Source of the DNA: an uncultured Sphingobacteriales bacterium
Lineage (GTDB): Bacteria; Bacteroidota; Bacteroidia; Chitinophagales; Chitinophagaceae
NCBI GenBank assembly: GCA_946887085.1
Contig: CAMPKG010000041.1
Coordinates: forward strand, 1 to 14,769
DNA length: 14,769 nt
Direction of reading: 5' to 3'
Part shown: in pieces, positions 6,686 to 12,980 of the stretch
Numbering within the stretch: the first letter of the stretch is position 1
How the letters are laid out: each line of letters begins with the position of its first letter
Program-made: the position numbers and the translations under genes
Notes under the pieces: model-generated
Databases searched by the model: none
What the model was told of the DNA's origin: nothing
What the model saw: only the letters and a program-made list of their open reading frames with translations

Positions 6686-8206
6686 ATGGATCTGTTATTG
6701 CTCATATTTATTCCGCTCATTACTGCAGTGCTGGTGCTCATCAGCGCCAATGCCACGCAGGTAAAATGGGTATCGCTGGCAGGCTCGCTGGCGCAGCTGG
6801 TAGTGGCGTCAATGTTTACCTACTGGGTATATACCATGCGCACTACCGGTGATACAACGCCCATGTTCTTCGAGAATAATTTTAGCTGGTTCAGCAGTTT
6901 CAATATCAATTTTCACATCGGTGTCGATGGCATATCGATGGCGATGATCATGCTTACGGCTTTGGTTGTTGTTGCTGGTATATTGGTTTCGTGGAATGTG
7001 CAACGGCTTACCAAAGAGTTTTTTCTTTTACTCGTTTTGCTGAGTCTTGGCGCCTACGGCTTCTTTATCTCGCTCGACCTGTTTACCATGTTCTTCTTCC
7101 TGGAGCTGGCGGTGCTGCCGAAGTTCCTGTTGATAGCAGTGTGGGGTAGTGGCAAGAAGGAATACAGCGCCATGAAGCTGGCGCTGATGCTGATGGCTGG
7201 CTCCTCACTGGTGCTGGTAGGTATGTTGTGGATGTATTTCATTTCAGACGTGAATGGTGCGCATAGCTTCGACCTGCTGGCATTATCGCAGCAACAAATA
7301 CCTATAGAAGCGCAACGATATATCTTCCCGTTGCTGTTTGTGGGCTTTGGTGTGTTCACAGCTTTGTTTCCCTTTCATACCTGGGTGCCTGACGGCCACT
7401 CATCTGCACCCACGGCTGCATCCATGTTCCTCGCCGGCATATCCATGAAGCTGGGCGGTTATGGCTGTCTGCGTGTGGCAACTTATCTATGTCCTGAGGC
7501 GGCGCATGAATATTCATGGCTCATCGTGTTGCTGTCGACCATCGCCATTATATACGGTGCTTTCGCCACGCTGATGCAGAAAGACCTGAAATATATCAAT
7601 GCCTATTCTTCGGTAAGCCATTGCGGCTTCGTGATATTCGGTATTGGTATGCTCACGGAAACGGCCATCGCCGGTGCGGTGATGCAGATGGTATCACATG
7701 GCTTAATGACAGCTCTTTTCTTCGCTGCCATCGGCATGATCTATGAGCGCACGCATACCCGGCAGGTAGCTGAGTTGGGCGGGCTGCTCAAAACCATTCC
7801 TTTTATTATCACGGTATTTGCTATTGCGGGCCTCTGTTCTTTAGGCTTGCCGGGCTTGAGTGGCTTTGTGGCAGAGATGACCGTGTTCATGGGTTCATGG
7901 CAACGGGCTGAACCGATCTATCATTTCGCGACCATACTGGCTTGCGCATCGATTGTGGTGACGGCTGTATATATACTTCGTGCGGTGGGTGCTACGGCTA
8001 TGGGGCCTGTAGCCCAGGATAAATTCAAGGGCTTTAGCGATGCGGCATGGAATGAAAAACTGGCGTCAGTAACCTTGCTGGCCGGTATACTCATCATCGG
8101 TATCCTGCCATTCCTGCTCACGAATTTGCTGTCGACCGATACGCAGTATTTGATGAATAATATTAACAGGGCAACCGGGGTAACGGGGGTAGTGCTCAAT
8201 AAATAG
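6686..8206 (+). CDS. nuoM: NADH-quinone oxidoreductase subunit M (ND4-like), missing helix-7 lysine
   Basis: NuoM is the middle antiporter-like subunit of the membrane arm. The 506-residue protein has the conserved E140 in FLELAVLPKF, K255 in AGISMKLGGYG, and E397 in GFVAEMTVF, matching E144, K265 and E407 of E. coli NuoM. However, the strictly conserved helix-7 lysine (E. coli K234, in AFAVKMP) is replaced by F224 in GFGVFTALFPFH. The 31-residue spacing from F224 to K255 equals K234 to K265 in E. coli, so the alignment is secure. An extra lysine, K146, lies six residues after E140. NuoL and NuoN from the same operon keep their helix-7 lysines. The codon at 7355-7357 is a clean TTC in an open frame, so this is not a frameshift. 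The substitution may mark a subfamily of NuoM tied to 11-subunit enzymes. Confidence 0.96.
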   Translation: MDLLLLIFIPLITAVLVLISANATQVKWVSLAGSLAQLVVASMFTYWVYTMRTTGDTTPMFFENNFSWFSSFNINFHIGVDGISMAMIMLTALVVVAGILVSWNVQRLTKEFFLLLVLLSLGAYGFFISLDLFTMFFFLELAVLPKFLLIAVWGSGKKEYSAMKLALMLMAGSSLVLVGMLWMYFISDVNGAHSFDLLALSQQQIPIEAQRYIFPLLFVGFGVFTALFPFHTWVPDGHSSAPTAASMFLAGISMKLGGYGCLRVATYLCPEAAHEYSWLIVLLSTIAIIYGAFATLMQKDLKYINAYSSVSHCGFVIFGIGMLTETAIAGAVMQMVSHGLMTALFFAAIGMIYERTHTRQVAELGGLLKTIPFIITVFAIAGLCSLGLPGLSGFVAEMTVFMGSWQRAEPIYHFATILACASIVVTAVYILRAVGATAMGPVAQDKFKGFSDAAWNEKLASVTLLAGILIIGILPFLLTNLLSTDTQYLMNNINRATGVTGVVLNK

Positions 8207-8209
8207 AAT

Positions 8210-9619
8210 ATGCTGGCAGACTTCTTCATACTCATGAAATCGGAACTGAGCCTTACGGCCATCATCTTCATTTTGCTGTTCATCAAAGTGGGCAGCGATA
8301 AAGAAGGCAGTTCTTTCCTCACCGCCATCAACGTGATGCTGTTCGGCAATTTTGCTTTAGGCTTCTTTGGCAATGTGGAGGGCGAATTGTTCAGCGGCAT
8401 GTTTTATACCAACACGCTGATAGCTATCGAGAAGATCATACTGAGCGGCGGTACGCTATTGGTTTCTTTACTGGCGCACGAATGGCTGAAAACACATAAA
8501 CATGCCATAGAGTTTTATATACTGCTCCTGTCAACACTGCTGGGTATGTATTTCATGATATCGGCCAATAACCTGCTGATGTTCTACCTGGGTTTGGAGC
8601 TTTCGTCCATTCCGCTTGCTGCATTGGTCAATCTCGACATGGGCCGCATGAAATCATCAGAGGCCGGCATGAAGATGATCCTGTCTTCAGCATTCGCCTC
8701 CTGTTTTACTTTGTTTGGTATCTCTTTGCTTTATGGTGGTACAGGCACTTTATCATTCACCGAAATGGCGCCTTTGCTCGATGTCAGCAACAACCTGCAG
8801 GTACTGGCATTTATTTTTGTATTCGCTGGTTTTGCTTTCAAGCTTTCCGTTGCGCCCTTCCATCTATGGACGGCAGATGTGTATGAGGGTGCGCCTGCAT
8901 CTATCACTGCTTACTTGTCAGTAATATCTAAAGCTGCTACTGCATTTGTATTGCTCTCCGTACTCATGACCTTGTTCAAAGGACTGGAAGAACTTTGGTA
9001 CAACCTGCTGGTGCTGGTTATTATCGTCACCATCACGGTCGGCAACCTATTTGCGATACGCCAGGACAATATCAAACGCTTCCTTGCATTTTCGTCGATA
9101 GCACAGGCGGGTTATATATTGCTTGGCATTTCGTCCGGGACGATAGAAGGCGCATCATCCGCGGTTTACTTTCTCATCATCTATACATTCTCTAACCTCG
9201 GTGCTTTCACTGTTATCTCTCTGGTATCATCCAAAGCAGGCAAAGAAAACCTGAGTGATTATAAAGGGCTGTATGCGTCCAACCCCGCATTGGTTTGGGT
9301 CATTGCCATTGCCCTTTTCTCCCTGGCGGGCGTGCCGCCAACTGCGGGCTTCTTTGGCAAAATGTTCCTGGTAACGAGTGGGGCAGCTCGCGGCAATTAC
9401 TGGCTGGTAACCATAGCGGCACTTAATATGGTTGTTTCGCTGTACTACTACCTCAAGCTGGTGAAATACATGTTTGTGGACAAGCCAGAGGTGCCCATTG
9501 CAAGGCTGCAGGCAAGCATACCTATGCGGTTGTCTATGTGGATATGCACGGCGGGTGTTATTGCCACGGGCTTTGCGGTTGGCCTATTCGAATATCTTAA
9601 CTCAATAATTGTACGATAG
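8210..9619 (+). CDS. nuoN: NADH-quinone oxidoreductase subunit N (ND2-like antiporter subunit)
   Basis: NuoN is the proximal antiporter-like subunit. The 469-residue protein keeps the key residues: E130 in YLGLELSSIPL, K211 in GFAFKLSVAPFHLWTADVYEG, the lysine in YLSVISKAATAF, and the lysine in AGFFGKMFLV. It is hydrophobic throughout with about 13-14 helices. Length is normal. It starts 3 bp after nuoM and has no evident Shine-Dalgarno site. Its TAG is followed at once by the ATG of the 133-residue proline-linker protein, so the last two genes are very likely translated together. Confidence 0.96.
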   Translation: MLADFFILMKSELSLTAIIFILLFIKVGSDKEGSSFLTAINVMLFGNFALGFFGNVEGELFSGMFYTNTLIAIEKIILSGGTLLVSLLAHEWLKTHKHAIEFYILLLSTLLGMYFMISANNLLMFYLGLELSSIPLAALVNLDMGRMKSSEAGMKMILSSAFASCFTLFGISLLYGGTGTLSFTEMAPLLDVSNNLQVLAFIFVFAGFAFKLSVAPFHLWTADVYEGAPASITAYLSVISKAATAFVLLSVLMTLFKGLEELWYNLLVLVIIVTITVGNLFAIRQDNIKRFLAFSSIAQAGYILLGISSGTIEGASSAVYFLIIYTFSNLGAFTVISLVSSKAGKENLSDYKGLYASNPALVWVIAIALFSLAGVPPTAGFFGKMFLVTSGAARGNYWLVTIAALNMVVSLYYYLKLVKYMFVDKPEVPIARLQASIPMRLSMWICTAGVIATGFAVGLFEYLNSIIVR

Positions 9620-10021
9620 ATGGCGCTCAATCCAAATCATGCTTTCGAAGACCTGGGCGAAGTAAAATGCGCTATAGTGGAGAAAAATTGCTCGCCTGAA
9701 AGGGTAGAATTCTTAAAAGCCATTCTTGAGTTCAACAGGTTCGAAGTGGTTGTTGTTCCGAGTCCGCCGCCTAAAGCTGCGCCTGCAAAGCCTGCCCCGG
9801 TCCCTGTGGAAGGTGAAGCGCCTGCTCCCGTTGAAGAAGCTCCGCCACCACCACCTCCGCCGTCAACATTTACCGTGGGTGTTACCGATGTGACTTTTAG
9901 TCCCACTAACGCTGTTTTCAACCGCGAGCTGCGCACGCCAGATGGCAAAGTGGTTACTTCGGACTACTGGAAGCAGCGTGAAGTGTTTACCGATAATGAT
10001 AAATGGTACTGGCAGAAATAA
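9620..10021 (+). CDS. Unrecognised 133-residue protein with proline-rich linker, last gene of the nuo operon
   Basis: I do not recognise a named family. The protein has three parts. Residues 1-47 form a small alpha/beta segment (KCAIVEKN, then a helix to NRFEVVVV). Residues 48-82 form a linker of Pro, Ala and Glu with seven prolines in a row at 75-81. Residues 83-133 form a C-terminal piece rich in aromatic and charged residues (TFTVGVTDVTFSP, then SDYWKQREVF, ending KWYWQK). There is no signal peptide and no membrane helix, so it is probably cytoplasmic. The ATG follows the nuoN TAG without a gap, which suggests co-translation with complex I. A role as an accessory or assembly protein of the EFG-less enzyme, or as a docking site for its electron donor, is only inference. 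Its stop abuts the converging hemerythrin-like gene. Confidence 0.85.
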   Translation: MALNPNHAFEDLGEVKCAIVEKNCSPERVEFLKAILEFNRFEVVVVPSPPPKAAPAKPAPVPVEGEAPAPVEEAPPPPPPPSTFTVGVTDVTFSPTNAVFNRELRTPDGKVVTSDYWKQREVFTDNDKWYWQK

Positions 10022-10537
10022 CTAAGCTACGTTGATCTTATTGTAGCTGCTTTTTATCGATGCGATAACGCCGTGCCTTGCATCGTGCCGCACAAACTCC
10101 GTCATTATCTCCTGCGATTCTTCATTGCTCAGCAATGCGTCTGCAATAGCCAGTATCTCCCGTTCCTCTGTTTCCAGTTGGTCGGCAAGCTCGATTATGT
10201 ACTTATCCATAGCAAGACGAACGGTACGGTAATCGTACAGCACATGCGCATCCACTATCTCAGATATGAACTGCTCCAGGTCTTCGTGGCTGTTGTACAT
10301 ATCATTGACGAAGCCGGCAGTTATCTTTTGTGTGCGTCCTTCCAGTCGGGGGAATAGTATTTTATCCTCCTTGGGGAAATGGCAGAGCTCGTTGAAGTTG
10401 CGGAAGAACAGGATGATATCATGCATCATGGTGTGATACACATCATTGTCCTGTATGTTCTGTACCTGCCTGGCTTTTTCGATAGCGTTGAAAAGGAGTT
10501 CGTGCTCTTCGCGCAGGATGCTCACCGGGTTGTTCAT
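10022..10537 (-). CDS. Hemerythrin-like (HHE domain) protein, one ligand His replaced by Gln
   Basis: The 171-residue protein is an all-helical HHE-type bundle that normally holds a di-iron centre able to bind oxygen or nitric oxide or to sense iron or oxygen. Visible ligand candidates are H12 in LREEHELL, H53 and E57 in CHFPKEDKILFP, and H84-E85 in NSHEDLEQF. In the last helix the usual HxxxE reads QLETE (Q120, E124), so one expected His ligand is missing. Two further His (H151, H155) lie near the C-terminus and are not at a family ligand position I know. There is no signal peptide, so it is cytoplasmic. It converges on the nuo operon with no bases between stops. The start has an AT-rich leader without Shine-Dalgarno. 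The domain call is firm, the cofactor and role are not. Confidence 0.85.
   Translation of the reverse strand: MNNPVSILREEHELLFNAIEKARQVQNIQDNDVYHTMMHDIILFFRNFNELCHFPKEDKILFPRLEGRTQKITAGFVNDMYNSHEDLEQFISEIVDAHVLYDYRTVRLAMDKYIIELADQLETEEREILAIADALLSNEESQEIMTEFVRHDARHGVIASIKSSYNKINVA
10025..10055 (+). terminator. Possible weak intrinsic terminator of the nuo operon
   Basis: A 6 bp stem, AGCTAC (10025-10030) with GTAGCT (10043-10048), encloses a 12-base loop and is followed by GC and five T. It lies just past the last nuo-operon stop, inside the 3' end of the converging hemerythrin-like gene. The stem is short, so read-through into antisense RNA is plausible. Confidence 0.35.
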
Positions 10538-10776
10538 AGAAAACAGTTTTATTGTTTATAAATGAATTGTTCTGATCGAGGTTGATTCAAACAAATCCTT
10601 GCAACAGTTTCCTTTCCCGGTCTTCGTGTCTGCTCCTTAAAAGTTTGCTGGGACAATAAATATAATACATGATTTTGAGATATGCAAATTAATTCGATAT
10701 TAATTATCAGCTATTATTTTCAAATGTTGTAATTTGATGTTCAGAACACTAAACTTCATCACAAAATCACTACAAC
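10538..10776. other. AT-rich divergent spacer, presumed promoter region
   Basis: This 239 bp stretch separates the starts of the hemerythrin-like gene (- strand) and the chitosanase-like gene (+ strand), so it must hold promoters for both. It is AT-rich, especially 10650-10740. I find no full TAnnTTTG -7 box at a proper distance on either strand. The closest is TAATTTG near 10730, with a one-base spacer. A short TTGATTCAA palindrome lies near 10581. No open frame worth calling is present. Confidence 0.4.
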
Positions 10777-11469
10777 ATGATCACACCTGCTATTAAGGAG
10801 AAGATAGAGCGCACCATCAACGCATTTGAAACCGGCCGCGCCGATGGCGACTATGGCGGCCTTGTTAAGTACCGCGACTACAAGGATCCCGGAACCGGCG
10901 CTTACATCACGCAGATCACTTATGGCCGTTCACAAACCACTGAGTTTGGCAACCTCAAGCATCTGGTAGCCGCATATATAGCGCAGAATGGCAAGTTCGC
11001 CGCACAACTGAAGCCTTATGCCAATAAGATAGGCAAGAAACCCAGTTTGAGCACGGATGCTAATTTCTGCAAGCTGCTGGTAGAGGCAGGCAAGACCGAT
11101 CCGGTAATGCGCGCGGCGCAGGATAACCTGTTCGACTCTTATTATTACCTGCCGGCAGTTGGCTGGTTCAATACCATGGGCTTTAAGCTGCCGTTGAGCC
11201 TGCTGGTCATCTACGACAGCCATATACACTCAGGCAGCGTGCCCGATTTTCTGCGTAAACGTTTTCCCGCAGCGCCGCCGGTAAGAGGGGGCGATGAAAA
11301 GACCTGGATAAAGCAGTATGTAGACACCCGGCACGAATGGCTGCGCACGCACCCGAATAAGATATTGAACAACACCATCTACCGCACCGATTGCTTCAAA
11401 AAGCAGATGACAGGGGGTAACTGGGACTTGTCAAAATCGGTGAAAGCTAACGGCATTACCATAGGCTGA
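10777..11469 (+). CDS. Chitosanase-like protein (glycoside hydrolase family 46 type), no signal peptide
   Basis: GH46 enzymes cut beta-1,4 bonds in chitosan by an inverting mechanism using a Glu and an Asp. The 230-residue protein resembles the small GH46-like proteins by several segments: NAFETG near the N-terminus (E18, candidate acid), DYGGL, ITQITYGRSQTTEFGNL (44-60), DPVMRAAQDNLFD (108-120), VIYDSHIHSG (144-153), and GGDEKTWIKQYVDTRHEWL. The general base cannot be fixed from sequence alone; D37 or E56 are candidates. Unlike secreted chitosanases it has no signal peptide (it begins MITPAIKEKIERT), so it would be cytoplasmic or leave by another route. Its start has no Shine-Dalgarno. A 107-residue unknown begins 14 bp downstream but seems to have its own promoter. 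The fold assignment is fairly sure, chitosan as substrate is not. Confidence 0.78.
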   Translation: MITPAIKEKIERTINAFETGRADGDYGGLVKYRDYKDPGTGAYITQITYGRSQTTEFGNLKHLVAAYIAQNGKFAAQLKPYANKIGKKPSLSTDANFCKLLVEAGKTDPVMRAAQDNLFDSYYYLPAVGWFNTMGFKLPLSLLVIYDSHIHSGSVPDFLRKRFPAAPPVRGGDEKTWIKQYVDTRHEWLRTHPNKILNNTIYRTDCFKKQMTGGNWDLSKSVKANGITIG

Positions 11470-11471
11470 TT

Positions 11472-11479
11472 TACCTTTG
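11472..11479 (+). promoter_or_regulatory. Bacteroidota -7 promoter box (TAnnTTTG) at the next gene's start
   Basis: TACCTTTG matches the Bacteroidota primary sigma -7 consensus TAnnTTTG and is followed by CGGC and the ATG at 11484. A transcript starting about 5-7 bases after the box would begin at or just beside the start codon, giving a leaderless or nearly leaderless mRNA. No TTG -33 box stands at the expected distance, so the promoter may be weak or activated. Confidence 0.55.
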
Positions 11480-11483
11480 CGGC

Positions 11484-11807
11484 ATGTTTATCAAAAACCA
11501 GAAGTTCAGCGACGAAGACACGCTGATGGAGATGCTGTTTGATTTTGGCCTGGGTGATGCTACACCGTTCATGCAGCAGGTAATTGACGAAGTGAACAAA
11601 AAAATAGAAGCAGACACCGAACTGGCAGCCCACCTGCAAACGCTGGAAGAAGAAGACAGGCTGGAACTGGTTGCAGATATACAGCTGGAGCAGCAGGCGA
11701 AAACGCTGCAGCGGCATTTCAAGTCGTATACAGTTTTTAAATCCGTACTTACTGGTATTAAGGAGAATGGGGAAGAGGTGCAACTGTATAGTGTTGACCT
11801 TGTATAA
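11484..11807 (+). CDS. Unrecognised acidic helical protein, 107 residues
   Basis: I recognise no family. The protein is acidic and mostly helical by composition: residues 12-22 and 28-80 are dense in Glu, Asp, Leu and Gln (for example DEVNKKIEADTELAAHLQTL and EEEDRLELVADIQL), consistent with helical hairpins. The last 25 residues look like beta strands (YTVFKSVLTGI, then EEVQLYSVDLV). No Cys, signal peptide or membrane helix is present. The start is set by a TAnnTTTG box 4 bases upstream of the ATG and by the absence of an earlier in-frame ATG. The DUF6157-like gene starts 10 bp downstream, so the two are probably one transcript. It looks like a real gene because the reading frame carries regular helical periodicity, but no function can be offered. 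Confidence 0.7.
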   Translation: MFIKNQKFSDEDTLMEMLFDFGLGDATPFMQQVIDEVNKKIEADTELAAHLQTLEEEDRLELVADIQLEQQAKTLQRHFKSYTVFKSVLTGIKENGEEVQLYSVDLV

Positions 11808-11817
11808 GACCAAAATA

Positions 11818-12231
11818 ATGAAAACACATACTACCAATTATTACAACGCATTCATAGAAATAGCCGAAGACTGCAAAGCAACAACCGGTGAAATGCCGCC
11901 TGTAAGGGAAGATAAGAAGACTGCGGCCAATATCCAGTTCGATATGGTGTATGAGAACCCGTACAAGTACACATCCGACGATGTATTTTTCCAGGTGTAT
12001 GCCGATAAGAACTGTATAAAGAAAGCCGATGCCAAAGCGGAACGTGAGCAATTCTTTTCTAAAGGACAAGCTTGTTTCCGTGCATCGCCCCTTACCAAGC
12101 GCTATGGCTGGGGGGTACACAGCAATGAAGAAGGCAAGATAGCCATCTACGCCTGCGAATCACCGGAGTATAAGAAGTTCTCGAAAGACAAGAGCCTGCA
12201 GGTGGTAAAGGCTATGAAGAGCAGCCGATAG
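11818..12231 (+). CDS. DUF6157-like protein, 137 residues
   Basis: The protein resembles the uncharacterised DUF6157 family, known to me by its opening THTTNYxNTFIEVAEDC and its core. Here these appear as THTTNYYNAFIEIAEDC (3-19), IQFDMVYENPYKYTSDDV (39-56), SKGQACFRASPLTKRYGWG (81-99) and KIAIYACES (107-115). The function of the family is unknown. No signal peptide or membrane helix is seen, so it is cytoplasmic. The ATG at 11818 is chosen over a longer in-frame start at 11671, because the earlier part overlaps the 107-residue gene and does not match the family. The gene follows that neighbour by 10 bp and is closed by a strong palindromic terminator six bases after its stop. Confidence 0.82.
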   Translation: MKTHTTNYYNAFIEIAEDCKATTGEMPPVREDKKTAANIQFDMVYENPYKYTSDDVFFQVYADKNCIKKADAKAEREQFFSKGQACFRASPLTKRYGWGVHSNEEGKIAIYACESPEYKKFSKDKSLQVVKAMKSSR

Positions 12232-12237
12232 AAAACA

Positions 12238-12267
12238 GGAAAGCCGGGACGATCGTCCCGGCTTTCC
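12238..12267. terminator. Bidirectional intrinsic terminator, perfect 30 bp palindrome
   Basis: The left arm GGAAAGCCGGGAC (12238-12250) is followed by GATC and the exact reverse complement GTCCCGGCTTTCC, making a perfect inverted repeat with a 13 bp GC-rich stem; A12237 and T12268 extend it by one pair. On the + strand TTT and a T-rich run follow; on the - strand TGTTTTC follows. It lies between converging genes (DUF6157-like and the beta-barrel protein), so it should stop transcripts from both sides. Confidence 0.9.
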
Positions 12268-12281
12268 TTTGGTCTTGTTGT

Positions 12282-12944
12282 TCATAGCAGATCGATGCCC
12301 AATAGTAGCGTGTTCTGTATATACATATCGTTGCTTCCATGCGACATGAAGTCGATACCATCGTTGGTAAAATAGCCCGCAGCCAGCTGATAATTGAGAT
12401 GTATGCGTTTGGTAACATAATACCGCACACCGGCTCCTCCGTTCAATGTAAAATAATTGCCGGGGGCCACGCAGTTCATCTTCATCCTGTCCATCGCGTG
12501 GTTAAGTGCACCACCGGCAAGTATATACGGCTGTAGCATGCTGTTTTCCTTCAGTAGGTAGCCGTTGTTGAATTTATATTTTACAAACGCACCGCCTGCA
12601 GCAATGCGGCAACTCAGGTTGCCAAGGCCAACACGTTCGCCGCAGCCGGGGCATTGTTGTGATTCATCAACCGGTGTTTGGGACACTTCATCGTATTGGC
12701 AGTAGCCGAGGTCGCCGACAGCTCCAAATAAGCCGGCATCGAACGATGGGTTGACATAATAGGATGCCTGGAAAATAAATGTACCACGGCGGGTGCCATC
12801 CTTTTCGCCTTTTAATCCATTGCCCAGGTCACCTTTGTAGAACTGTTGTCCTCCGCCGGCTGCAACGCCGAGCCTGTTGTTTTTTGTTTGTGCGGTTGCG
12901 GCCAGCGAAAGCAATGCCAGCCCGATAGACAGGAGATTTTTCAT
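12282..12944 (-). CDS. Small outer-membrane beta-barrel protein
   Basis: The 220-residue protein has a clear signal peptide (MKNLLSIGLALLSLAATA, cleavage after A18 before QT). The mature part alternates hydrophobic and polar residues in strands ending in aromatic or Gly-rich turns, for example RLGVAAGGGQQFY, TFIFQASYYVNPSFDAGLFG, AAGGAFVKYKF, GAGVRYYV and HLNYQLAAGYF. It ends in the hydrophobic strand TLLLGIDLL. This is the pattern of an eight-stranded outer-membrane barrel. No OmpA-like peptidoglycan domain follows. Five Cys lie in the mature part (C82, C98, C101, C112, C158), with a CPGC pair in a long loop, which could form disulfides in the periplasm or outside. It sits 36 bp behind the T9SS cyclophilin gene on the same strand and is probably co-transcribed with it. 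Confidence 0.82.
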   Translation of the reverse strand: MKNLLSIGLALLSLAATAQTKNNRLGVAAGGGQQFYKGDLGNGLKGEKDGTRRGTFIFQASYYVNPSFDAGLFGAVGDLGYCQYDEVSQTPVDESQQCPGCGERVGLGNLSCRIAAGGAFVKYKFNNGYLLKENSMLQPYILAGGALNHAMDRMKMNCVAPGNYFTLNGGAGVRYYVTKRIHLNYQLAAGYFTNDGIDFMSHGSNDMYIQNTLLLGIDLL

Positions 12945-12980
12945 AGGGGTATGTAGTTTAGTTAATAAAAAAACCTTTTG

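Noticed and set aside
7921..8400. Open - strand frame of 159 codons across nuoM/nuoN
   Set aside because: It lies antisense to two well-supported complex I subunits; composition is that of a mirrored membrane protein frame.
9830..9865. CCN-rich tract as a tandem repeat element
   Set aside because: It encodes the proline run of the linker protein with mixed third bases, so it is coding, not a separate repeat.
10680..10715. Inverted repeat around ATTAAT copies in the divergent spacer
   Set aside because: ATTAAT is itself palindromic and the region is AT-rich; the longer match is imperfect and expected by chance.
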